DNA of 51,343 nucleotides from Pseudomonas abyssi (lineage in GTDB: Bacteria; Pseudomonadota; Gammaproteobacteria; Pseudomonadales; Pseudomonadaceae), in contig NZ_NTMR01000031.1 of assembly GCF_002307495.1 (NCBI RefSeq), positions 1-51,343 on the forward strand, given 5' to 3'. Below, one piece after another: positions 1 to 6,905 of this stretch. Each line of letters starts with the position of its first letter. The first letter of the stretch is position 1. The notes under the pieces are model-generated. The model was not told where the DNA came from and made no database searches. It saw only the letters and a list, made by a program, of their open reading frames with translations. Made by a program: the position numbers and the translations under genes.

Positions 1-21
1 AACCATTAAATCCGTATACCC
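1..21. repeat. Right arm of a palindromic repeat, cut by the window edge
   Basis: These 21 bases are identical to 3300-3320, the right arm of the 64-bp palindrome at 3257-3320. The rest of this copy presumably lies left of the window. The two copies bracket the gtr-type cassette. It could also act as a stem-loop terminator for the minus-strand glycosyltransferase gene that ends at 146. Confidence 0.75.
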
Positions 22-145
22 GAAAAACGGAGGAGCCAGGATTCTGATTTTACTGCCATTTCCGGACTAGATCACTGCCAAAAGGCCAGCCATCTTGAAA
101 ATCCGGCCTTCAAAGACTCAGTTTTAGCAGTAATCAGCTGCGTCA

Positions 146-1642
146 TTAATCATTCTTCGAGTTTAATTCAGAATCAACGGGGTCATTCTGGCTGTCTGTT
201 GGCGGAAGATCGATCGAGAATAGCTGGTACCGTTTGTTCTCCCCCAGCTTCTGAGCGTCAGTGGCCCGCGGACCAAGAACCTTATCTACCGCATCGTTTG
301 GAATTGCGGCAAAGACCCTGGCGTACCCGTCAGCGTCCAGCAGACTGTCGAATTCTGTGGAGGTGATTTCGACAGCGTCGCCCAACGAATAAAAACGTGC
401 GGAAAATGGCATCTTGCCAATGTAAAAGATTGGACCGTCTCCCGCTTGCTGAATGCTCTCATACCGGCCTATCAATTGCTTCTCGGTTTTTAGTGGTTTT
501 ACTCCGCTCACACCTATGAACACAGAAAGGGTAAAGAGAACGGGTGCAAGTAATACAGCACCCGACCTGATTCTGGACCAGGGACGTAAATTGAGCTGCG
601 ACACCCATCCGGCAATCAGAATGGCCGAGAACGGCAGAGAAGGAAGTATGTAAGTCCAGAGCGTGTTGCCTGCCAGGGTAAAGAACAGCATTGGCGTTAT
701 CGCACAAAACAACAGATACAGCGTTGAGGCGTCTTGAACAGCACCAGTGAATATATCCTTTGTTTTGCCTCGCGCCGCCGCAAGGCCAAAGCCAACCAAG
801 CCAATGATACCCCAGGGGAATGAAGCCCAAATCCAGAATATCCAGATCATGCCCTTGGGCCGGTCATGGGCACTACCGTACAAATCGCCGGCCCACCCGG
901 GGTCCAGAAACCGGCTAAAGTGTTCGCCAATGATGAAATAGTTGAGGAACCCGGGCGTTTTCAATTCAGCGAGCACGTACCATGGCACGGCAATCGCCAG
1001 TGTCAGAAGTGAGCCAAGAAGCCAGGGTAATTTTTTTAACGGTTGTAACTGCTGCCTGAAAATAGCAGCCCATAGCACCAGGGGGGTAACGGTCAATACA
1101 ACAGCCAACGGTCCCTTTGACAACAAGCCGATAGCCAGGCCCACGAAAAACCACCAGCGCCAATAGTCAGACCGGCCCGAAAGCACGAACCACATGCTCA
1201 CCAGAGAGAGGGTCGTTCCAAAAACCAGGAATGTATCCGTCATGACTGCGCCAGCACTGATATAAGTGAGTGCCATCGTGGAAAGCACAAGAGTAGACCA
1301 CCGAGCGACCGCAGCACCTCGCGCATGATTTGCGAGGCACCACGTCAGCCATACGATTCCAATCGTGGCGAACCATGCCGGTAGCCGCAATGAGAATTCA
1401 GACAGTCCAAATATCTTTAGAGAGGCCGCTTGAGCCCAGAATGACAGGGGAGGCTTCCCCCAGAACGGAACGCCGGGTTCAAACCAGGGCGTTATCCAGT
1501 CCCCGGATTCAGCCATTAACCGAGCGATTTCAGCGTATCGGGGCTCCGTTGTATCCACGAAGGGAAACAGCGTCATTCCGATAAAGCGACTGAACAATAC
1601 GGCAGCCAGTACCCAGAACCAGGGCTCAAATCGCTTTAACAT
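146..1642 (-). CDS. ArnT/PMT-family membrane glycosyltransferase
   Basis: A 498-residue integral membrane protein of the dolichyl-phosphate-mannose mannosyltransferase / ArnT type (GT-83-like). Such enzymes move a sugar from an undecaprenyl-phosphate carrier onto lipid A, O-antigen or another acceptor on the periplasmic face. The N-terminus has a first membrane segment (residues ~8-28), then the acidic periplasmic motif DTTEPRYAEIARLM, typical of the family. About ten more hydrophobic segments follow and a soluble C-terminal tail. It is the last gene of a minus-strand operon and its start overlaps the end of the GT2 gene by 17 bases, which suggests coupling. In Gtr clusters this position holds the acceptor-specific transferase, so I infer it decides which sugar is added. 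The substrate cannot be told from sequence. Confidence 0.8.
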   Translation of the reverse strand: MLKRFEPWFWVLAAVLFSRFIGMTLFPFVDTTEPRYAEIARLMAESGDWITPWFEPGVPFWGKPPLSFWAQAASLKIFGLSEFSLRLPAWFATIGIVWLTWCLANHARGAAVARWSTLVLSTMALTYISAGAVMTDTFLVFGTTLSLVSMWFVLSGRSDYWRWWFFVGLAIGLLSKGPLAVVLTVTPLVLWAAIFRQQLQPLKKLPWLLGSLLTLAIAVPWYVLAELKTPGFLNYFIIGEHFSRFLDPGWAGDLYGSAHDRPKGMIWIFWIWASFPWGIIGLVGFGLAAARGKTKDIFTGAVQDASTLYLLFCAITPMLFFTLAGNTLWTYILPSLPFSAILIAGWVSQLNLRPWSRIRSGAVLLAPVLFTLSVFIGVSGVKPLKTEKQLIGRYESIQQAGDGPIFYIGKMPFSARFYSLGDAVEITSTEFDSLLDADGYARVFAAIPNDAVDKVLGPRATDAQKLGENKRYQLFSIDLPPTDSQNDPVDSELNSKND

Positions 1643-2654
1643 TCTTGACGCCTCTGAAGTTGCTGATTTGGTCTCGGCTTGATACCTCTTTGTTCTCGAC
1701 CACTTCTTCGGTCAGATACAGTGGTCGCTGTTTCGATTCGATGTAGGTTTTGCCCACATACTCACCAACGATACCAACGCTCACCAGTTGTATGCCGCCC
1801 AGAAAACTGATGAGGGCGATTAACGATGGGTAGCCGTCAGTCGGATCGCCGAGCATTATTGCCTTCGCTACAATCCAGACACCGAACAATCCACCAACGG
1901 AGGCGGCCAGCAAGCCGACAAGCGTTGCCCATCTGAGAGGTGACACTGAGAAGGAAGTCAGGCCTTCAAGGGCCAGGCCGACCAGGCCCGGGTAGTCCCA
2001 CTTACTCTCGCCAGCCACTCTCAATGCCCGGTCGTATTCGATGATCGTCGTTGGCATACCAACCCAGGCAAAGAGTCCCTTCATGTAGCGGTTGCGCTCT
2101 CCTAACCGGAGAAGGGCATCAACTGCCCGCCTGCTCATCAATCGGAAATCACCCGTGTCGACCGGGATTTCAGTGCGACTGGTCTTATTCAGCAAGCGAT
2201 AGAAAAGGTGCGCACTCCAGCGCTTGAGAAAACTCTCGCCTACACGTGATCGACGTTGCATCAGAACGACATCAAAGCCGGACTTCCAACTCTTGACCAT
2301 CTCGGGAATGTATTCAGGTGGATCCTGAAGGTCCGCATCCAGAACGATCACCGCATCCCCCTTGGCATGCTCCAGCCCTGCTGTTACCGCTGCCTCTTTG
2401 CCAAAGTTGCGGCTTAGCTTGACGAGACGGATGCTCGATTTCCTTTTAATGAAAGTCCTAACAAATTCGGCACTGCCATCCTCGCTACCATCGTCCACAA
2501 CCACGATCTCCGAGCGAATATCGAGGCTCGCAAGGATCGGCAATACATGCTCAAAGAATAGGGGAAGCATCGAACGCTCATTGAACACCGGAACCACCAG
2601 GGAAAGCAGCTCTGATTCATTCGGCGCACGGGAAGTCTCAAGAGGTTTGTTCAT
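1626..2654 (-). CDS. gtrB: GT2 family undecaprenyl-phosphate glycosyltransferase (GtrB-like)
   Basis: A family-2 glycosyltransferase like GtrB/bactoprenol glucosyltransferase, which loads a sugar from a nucleotide donor onto undecaprenyl phosphate at the inner membrane. The catalytic domain opens with LSLVVPVFNE, followed by VVVDDGSEDGS and VLDADLQDPPE (the DXD-type donor/metal motif). Two hydrophobic segments near the C-terminus anchor it. I start at the ATG at 2652-2654, giving 342 residues, because the protein from there matches the family's usual N-terminus. A longer frame from 2681 would add nine unlikely residues. It overlaps gtrA by 17 bases and the ArnT-like gene by 17, so the three are probably translated together. 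Confidence 0.85.
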   Translation of the reverse strand: MNKPLETSRAPNESELLSLVVPVFNERSMLPLFFEHVLPILASLDIRSEIVVVDDGSEDGSAEFVRTFIKRKSSIRLVKLSRNFGKEAAVTAGLEHAKGDAVIVLDADLQDPPEYIPEMVKSWKSGFDVVLMQRRSRVGESFLKRWSAHLFYRLLNKTSRTEIPVDTGDFRLMSRRAVDALLRLGERNRYMKGLFAWVGMPTTIIEYDRALRVAGESKWDYPGLVGLALEGLTSFSVSPLRWATLVGLLAASVGGLFGVWIVAKAIMLGDPTDGYPSLIALISFLGGIQLVSVGIVGEYVGKTYIESKQRPLYLTEEVVENKEVSSRDQISNFRGVKNVKAI

Positions 2655-3039
2655 GAAATACCAGCCTTTGGTAGACAACATAGTTAAATACAGCGACAGC
2701 CGCAGTGGTTAGAAGCTGAGCAGGCACAACAGAGATTTCAAACAGTTGATGCAGGACTAAAAAGATCAGAACGTTCAGGAGAGCTGCGAGTGAACAGGAA
2801 AAGGCATATCGCCAGATGGCCTGGATGTGTGGGCGTGCGTTTGGAAAGGCCAAAGTTCGCTGCAACCAGTAGTTGGTAACCGCTCCTACAACGCTTCCAG
2901 AAAAGGTGGCTGCTACGGGGGCCATGCCAAGCAGAACCAGGCCGGACATGGCCGCCCAATGGAAAAGGGTTGCCATTCCTCCGGCGGCAATAAATCCACT
3001 TATTCTTTTAAGGCTACTCTGATTAATTCCGACGTTCAT
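2638..3039 (-). CDS. gtrA: GtrA-family membrane protein (putative lipid-linked sugar flippase)
   Basis: A 133-residue protein with four hydrophobic segments, the usual size and layout of GtrA. Visible family features are an N-terminal FIAAGGMATLFHW segment and a middle AVTNYWLQRTLAF stretch. GtrA is thought to flip undecaprenyl-phosphate-sugar across the inner membrane. It is the first gene of the operon and is followed by the GT2 and ArnT-like transferases, the canonical gtrA-gtrB-gtrC order known from O-antigen modification in phages and genomic islands. The start lies only about 40 bases from the IS5-like remnant at 3077, so the native promoter may have been disturbed or replaced. Confidence 0.85.
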   Translation of the reverse strand: MNVGINQSSLKRISGFIAAGGMATLFHWAAMSGLVLLGMAPVAATFSGSVVGAVTNYWLQRTLAFPNARPHIQAIWRYAFSCSLAALLNVLIFLVLHQLFEISVVPAQLLTTAAVAVFNYVVYQRLVFHEQTS

Positions 3040-3076
3040 TTATAATGGATCCAGTCCCGATAACGAGTTAAACCTC

Positions 3077-3127
3077 ATGCGCCAAGATTCCTTTTCCGAT
3101 GCCGGATTCGAGAAATACCGGAATAAG
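3077..3127 (+). pseudogene. 5' remnant of an IS5-family transposase
   Basis: The first 17 codons (MRQDSFSDAGFEKYRNK) resemble the N-terminus of IS5-type transposases, which commonly start with M-(K/R)-Q, then (T/S)FADxxFEKYRK. After this the frame continues for 65 codons with no resemblance to a transposase, so only the extreme 5' end seems to remain. Rest of 3040-3463: I see only the palindrome at 3257-3320 and the terminator at 3374-3396. Confidence 0.4.
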
Positions 3128-3256
3128 GAATCAGGGATATCCCAGTTAAGACAGACAGATTACTGGATAGTTCATATCGGGATCCAAGCATCAGCTCACG
3201 CTTTTTCAGACAGCAAGAGTATTCTATTTTCGGTTCAGCCCCGGATAAGACATTTT

Positions 3257-3320
3257 GGGTATACGGATTTAATGGTTGATGGGGCACCTTCACCCCATCA
3301 ACCATTAAATCCGTATACCC
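3257..3320. repeat. Perfect 28-bp inverted repeat with 8-base loop
   Basis: Left arm 3257-3284 and right arm 3293-3320 are perfect reverse complements, separated by CACCTTCA. The last 21 bases recur exactly at 1-21. No run of T follows the stem, and the arms are AT-rich away from the loop, so it is not a classic terminator. It lacks the GTTRRRY/RYYYAAC core sites of an integron attC. Its duplication around the gtr cassette suggests a mobile or recombination-related element. Confidence 0.85.
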
Positions 3321-3373
3321 TATAAATCAAGGGCGATTCGCTGGTAGCGATGTTGCGGGCAAGTTATGGAAAC

Positions 3374-3396
3374 AAAAAAGCGCCCCGAAGGCGCTT
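3374..3396 (-). terminator. Intrinsic terminator of the small periplasmic protein gene
   Basis: On the minus strand AAGCGCC pairs with GGCGCTT around a 5-base TTCGG loop and is followed directly by a run of T (3374-3379 on the plus strand are A). It lies about 70 bases past the stop of the gene at 3464-3694. Confidence 0.85.
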
Positions 3397-3463
3397 AGAG
3401 TGCAACTGCTTCCAAAGGAGCTTGGAAGCTGCCGGAGGCGAATATCGTTCAGATATGAAGCGG

Positions 3464-3694
3464 TTAGTCAGCTTTGGTTTCTTTCTTGCTTTCCGTATTG
3501 TTCTGATCTTGGCGGGTATCCTTAATCTGTAATTCGTCTATTTTTCGTTTGGCGGATTCGGTTCCGTGAATTCGTTTTTGATCTGCTCGGAATTTTTCAT
3601 AAAATTTAATTGAGCGGTCATAGCCATCTTCTGCATAAGACAATGCGGAGCCGCAGATTACCAAACCAACAACAATAGCTTTCAACAGATTCAT
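3464..3694 (-). CDS. Small periplasmic PtrA-like protein
   Basis: A 76-residue protein with a clear signal peptide (MNLLKAIVVGLVICGSALSYA, cleavage after ALSYA). A short charged mature part holds the motif EDGYDRSIKFYEKFRADQKR and a Lys/Glu/Gln-rich tail. This resembles the N-terminal domain of PtrA, a copper-induced periplasmic protein of Pseudomonas. The start at 3692-3694 is preceded by an AGGAC ribosome site. A longer in-frame start at 3793 would put 33 unrelated residues before the signal peptide. It has its own terminator and an upstream inverted repeat (3799-3827) whose sequence recurs before ptrA at 26 kb. A metal-stress role is inferred from this and from the neighbouring CDF gene. 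Confidence 0.6.
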   Translation of the reverse strand: MNLLKAIVVGLVICGSALSYAEDGYDRSIKFYEKFRADQKRIHGTESAKRKIDELQIKDTRQDQNNTESKKETKAD

Positions 3695-3798
3695 AGGGCA
3701 GTCCTCGCTAAATTCAAAGGTGGCTTGCTGAGCTTTCTCGCTGAGCCCTGCAGGTTCGAATGAATTTTGCGTGATTGAAGCTAACAGCAGCATGAGCC

Positions 3799-3829
3799 AA
3801 GCATTACATTATTGAAATGTAATGCTTCC
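3799..3829. promoter_or_regulatory. Inverted repeat, putative metal-responsive operator
   Basis: Arms 3799-3810 and 3816-3827 (AAGCATTACATT / AATGTAATGCTT) are perfect inverted repeats around ATTGA. It lies about 105-135 bases before the start of the minus-strand gene 3464-3694. The right part, GTAATGCTTCC at 3819-3829, recurs exactly at 26139-26149 before ptrA, also next to a TTACAT half. A two-component response regulator of the CopR/CzcR type is a plausible binder; this is inference. Apart from this repeat I see no supported gene in 3695-4171. Confidence 0.5.
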
Positions 3830-4171
3830 ATTGCGCGGTGACATGAGCGCCTTGCTTCGTCATGTCAGCACCGAGGCGCACCAATCTGCAAGGGCCTATC
3901 CTACGAAAAGAATGATTGGAAGATTACAATCTTGTCATCCTCGGATTGACGCCGTATCATCTATCATTAGCGAGCAACGTCGTTTAACGTTTGAGAGGGA
4001 TCGGCCAGTTATCGGCAAGTTTCAGACGATAATGCACGAACTCGCTTGAGAGTGGTCGCATTTCTGTCAGTGTGGTTTGGAAGGCCAGATGGTATTGGTG
4101 CTAGTATTATCTATTACTTTTTTTGGGCTCCCTATCCTTGTCTTATGTTATTTAAGGACGGTTAAAAACCA

Positions 4172-5092
4172 ATGGCTCACGAACATAACCATAACACCGA
4201 AGCCATAGGCGATAAGCGTTTAATCGCTGCCATTGGCGTTAATACTGTGCTAACTCTGGCACAAGTTGTTGGAGGAATAGTTTCTGGCAGTTTATCACTC
4301 ATAGCTGACGCGCTACATAACTTGAGCGATGCCGCATCACTGGTTATTGCGCTCATCGCACGTAAAATCGGTCGCAAACCGCCAGATGCTTTTAAAACCT
4401 TCGGCTACCGACGCAGTGAAACCATAGCGGCTTTGATTAACTTGGTCACGCTGATTATCGTTGGTCTCTACCTCATCTACGAAGCTATAGGTCGGTTTTT
4501 TGCCCCACAGCCCATTGAAGGATGGACAGTGGTCGTGGTGGCGGGAATAGCCTTGATTGTAGATGTCGTCACGGCCTTGCTCACCTACACAATGTCTAAG
4601 AATAGCATGAATATAAAGGCGGCATTCCTGCACAATGTGTCGGATGCGCTGGCCTCCGTCGGGGTTATTATTGCCGGAACATTGATTCTTCTGTATGGCT
4701 GGTACTGGACGGATACTGTCCTGACACTGATGATTGCTGGGTACGTGCTCTGGCAGGGCTTTAGCATGCTGCCTAAAACCATTCACTTGTTAATGGAGGG
4801 CGCACCAGAAGGAGTTTCCATCACTGATATAATCAATGTCATGGAGCAAGTGGACGACGTTGTGAGTGTTCACCACGTACATGTCTGGGAAATTGCCGAA
4901 CATTCAACTGCATTGGAAGCTCACGTTGTCATCAAGAAGGCTAGCCTGCCCGAAATTGAACGAGTAAAGACTGATTTAAAACGAGTACTTCATGAGCAAT
5001 TCAAAGTCAGCCACTCGACACTTGAAATGGAACTAGACGGCAGTGTTTGTATCGACACCAGGCAGGCCGACAGTCATCGCAGCGAAGCATAA
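4172..5092 (+). CDS. czcD: Cation diffusion facilitator (CzcD-like Zn/Cd/Co exporter)
   Basis: A 306-residue CDF transporter that exchanges cytoplasmic Zn2+, Cd2+ or Co2+ for protons at the inner membrane. It has a His-rich N-terminus (MAHEHNHN) and six membrane segments between about residues 15 and 205. The metal site appears as D46-x-x-H49-x-x-x-D53 in helix 2 and H154-x-x-x-D158 in helix 5. A cytoplasmic C-terminal domain (~210-295) carries the HHVHVWEI motif. The start has an AGGA sequence 13 bases upstream, a rather long spacing. Base composition is visibly more AT-rich than the ars and cus genes, hinting at separate origin. The CzcN-like gene next door supports a czc-type role. Confidence 0.88.
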   Translation: MAHEHNHNTEAIGDKRLIAAIGVNTVLTLAQVVGGIVSGSLSLIADALHNLSDAASLVIALIARKIGRKPPDAFKTFGYRRSETIAALINLVTLIIVGLYLIYEAIGRFFAPQPIEGWTVVVVAGIALIVDVVTALLTYTMSKNSMNIKAAFLHNVSDALASVGVIIAGTLILLYGWYWTDTVLTLMIAGYVLWQGFSMLPKTIHLLMEGAPEGVSITDIINVMEQVDDVVSVHHVHVWEIAEHSTALEAHVVIKKASLPEIERVKTDLKRVLHEQFKVSHSTLEMELDGSVCIDTRQADSHRSEA

Positions 5093-5308
5093 GCCTGCTT
5101 TGCGCTCAACGCTGTTGCTAGACAGTTAGCTCGATATCAACCGGAGTGAACTTGTGACATCACTCGTTGCCGCTATGTCATCGACCAGAGACATGCTAGC
5201 GGCATGTGCCCAAATCAGTTCCTCACGAGGAGATCAGGCTAGGTCGTGGGCATCTTCGGCATGCTGATGTGACGAGTATGCCCCGGCAGTCGCTAACGCC
5301 GCCGAGGC

Positions 5309-5770
5309 TCAGAGCCAGCGGCGGACTTGTGCGCGGTAGCGGACGAATGATTCGCCGAACAGTGCTTCCAGCGCCCACTCTTCGGCTGCTATCTGGAAAC
5401 GGTTCATGTACAGCACGAAAGCAACCACGCCCAGCAGGGTCAGAGGCGAGGCCAAGGCCAGCGCCCAAGCCGCAAGGATAATGGCGAAGCCTAAGTACAT
5501 GGGGTTGCGGCTGTATTGGTAGATGCCAGCCTCCACTAATGCCGAAGCCTGCTGCGGCATTAGTGGATTGACCGTAGTGCGAGCGCGGCGAAACGACAGT
5601 ACGCCGGCGAGGCACACGCCGAGCCCCAGGAGCAGTACCGGCAAAGCGAAGGTCAGGCGCTCGGTCCATGCCAGTTCGATGCTCGGCAATCTGGGTCCCG
5701 ACAACCCCATCAGCAGAGCGATCAGGACCGCTACGAGCAGCGGTGGCACGCGGTTCTCCAGCGCGCTCAT
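5309..5770 (-). CDS. Isoprenylcysteine carboxyl methyltransferase-like membrane protein (CzcN-like)
   Basis: A 153-residue protein of the ICMT/phospholipid methyltransferase family. Hydrophobic segments lie near residues 8-25, 42-62 and 100-125. The family signature is YQYSRNPMYLGFAII, in which the R-N-P-M-Y-L-G part binds the methyl donor, and the conserved E-E-x-x-L-x-x-x-F-G-x-x-(F/Y)-x-x-Y near the end is visible. Such genes (czcN/nccN) accompany czc/ncc metal-resistance clusters, matching the CDF gene here, though the two are convergent. The start at 5768-5770 sits right at the transposon boundary: everything upstream is transposon terminus, so its native promoter is gone. A longer frame from 5803 reads into the transposon end. 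The 216-base gap before it (5093-5308) shows no feature I can support. Confidence 0.75.
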   Translation of the reverse strand: MSALENRVPPLLVAVLIALLMGLSGPRLPSIELAWTERLTFALPVLLLGLGVCLAGVLSFRRARTTVNPLMPQQASALVEAGIYQYSRNPMYLGFAIILAAWALALASPLTLLGVVAFVLYMNRFQIAAEEWALEALFGESFVRYRAQVRRWL

Positions 5771-5772
5771 AG

Positions 5773-5811
5773 GGGGCCATGCCGAGATAAGGAGAAAATT
5801 CATTCATTTAG
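5773..5811 (+). repeat. Left terminal inverted repeat of the transposon (outer)
   Basis: Reads GGGGCCATGCCGAGATAAGG inward and continues with GAGAAAATTCATTCATTTA. It matches the right end (25848-25886, reverse complement) at nearly every position, differing at position 5 and at the inner edge. Confidence 0.85.
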
Positions 5812-5944
5812 GCTGTAGGCTTCTGTTCTGTAAGGCTTTTCTGCAGAAGTGGCCACATCAGAGCCGTGGGCTGGTGAAGGTACTCGATGCTGTGGAGCGT
5901 GATGCGATTAAGCCAGCAGAGAAACGGTTTGGCTAAGGCTTAAC

Positions 5945-5982
5945 GGGGGCATGCCGAGATAAGGCAAAAATTAGGACATTTG
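5945..5982 (+). repeat. Second, internal transposon left end
   Basis: Another GGGGGCATGCCGAGATAAGG, in the same orientation 172 bases inside the outer end, but diverging after position 20 (CAAAAATTAGGACATTT). It looks like the terminus of a related but different element, left by an earlier insertion or used as an alternative end. Confidence 0.75.
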
Positions 5983-6053
5983 TTCTGTAACCTGCTGTGT
6001 CTAAAGGATTAATTTTGAGAGGCGCTGCTCAATTGCGGTGGCTAAATATTGAT

Positions 6054-6077
6054 CAATTATCTCTGCCGAGATAATTG
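6054..6077. repeat. Perfect palindrome containing the transposon-end core
   Basis: Arms CAATTATCTC (6054-6063) and GAGATAATTG (6068-6077) flank TGCC. The right half carries TGCCGAGATAA, the same core found in all three transposon ends. It may be an extra transposase-binding or regulatory site. The rest of 5983-6480 shows no gene I can support; 6224-6246 holds a short GC-rich stem (AGGCGG/CCGCCT) without a T run. Confidence 0.6.
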
Positions 6078-6480
6078 CAGATAATTCCCGCCGTCCGTAC
6101 TCAGCGCGAGTTCATAAGATTGGAGAAATGCCGAGTTAGAGGGCCTGCGAACAGCTTTGGTCGAGGCTTTGCGCTTCGACGCATATGGCTGCTTAGCACT
6201 GGGGGCTCTCCCAGAAGCGACAAAGGCGGCCTCAACGAGACCGCCTCAAACCAAGTTTCATCACCGGTACACGTACCCGGGAGAGGAAGCTCTTGGGCAG
6301 GTTTCAATAATAACACCGATCAAAGCGTCACTGCCAAAGCCCTCTCGCACTGCCGAGTAGCCTTCAAGTAATGTTCATTCGGTCTCTCTCGAAACTACGG
6401 TGCGGATGGTTCGAAGCCATCATGCGCAAACTCGGGGCCAAGATGACATTATCAAATGGCCAATTATCCTGGAGGCAGTT

Positions 6481-6867
6481 ATGGGAAGACTCCTCGAAAA
6501 ACTGGGTTTGCCGAAAGGCCACTACTACCTGCACGTCGCCGTGCTGGCGGGCCTGCCGATTTCGTTGATCTCCGATTTGGCGAGCGAGCTGGAACGGTCG
6601 GCGGAGCAGATTGCGGAGTGGGTCACTGCGTCCCCCGACAGTACCGTGATGTCTATGCAGGCAGGTGAGGTGTTCTGTCGTCTTATCGAGATCCTCGATG
6701 CGCTATTGGAGCTGCACGAAGGTGATCTAGGAGGTTCGCTCCGCTGGCTAACGGCACCGAATGTCGTGCTGTCCAATGAGAAGCCGGTCGAGCTACTGGT
6801 AACCGGATTTGGTACGCGCGCTGTGCGGCAGGCTATTCGTTCGATTGAATATGGACTGCCAGTTTGA
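6481..6867 (+). CDS. MbcA/ParS/Xre-type antitoxin-like protein, no toxin partner seen
   Basis: A 128-residue protein whose C-terminus (KPVELLVTGFGTRAVRQAIR, then SIEYGLPV) fits the DUF2384/MbcA-ParS-Xre antitoxin toxin-binding domain; the N-terminal half is predicted helical. I start at the ATG at 6481, which has GGAGG seven bases upstream. The longer frame from 6400 lacks such a site. These antitoxins normally pair with a RES-domain NAD-degrading toxin, but the flanking DNA holds only transposon end sequence on the left and tnpT, read in the opposite direction, on the right. It may therefore be an orphan, possibly a regulator or an anti-toxin 'vaccine' carried by the transposon. Confidence 0.55.
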   Translation: MGRLLEKLGLPKGHYYLHVAVLAGLPISLISDLASELERSAEQIAEWVTASPDSTVMSMQAGEVFCRLIEILDALLELHEGDLGGSLRWLTAPNVVLSNEKPVELLVTGFGTRAVRQAIRSIEYGLPV

Positions 6868-6905
6868 TCCCTGCCGAGGGCGGCCTTTGAGCTGGAAACA
6901 CAGGG

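Noticed and set aside
3257..3320. Integron attC site
   Set aside because: The palindrome is perfect along its arms and lacks the conserved GTTRRRY and RYYYAAC core sites and the unpaired bases that attC sites need.
3822..4049. A 75-codon plus-strand frame before czcD
   Set aside because: No ribosome site and no recognisable family. It starts within the inverted repeat region.
5223..5807. A 194-codon minus-strand frame overlapping the ICMT-like gene in another phase
   Set aside because: The overlapping frame 5309-5770 has the clear ICMT signature; this one is Arg/Pro/Gly-rich with no motif.
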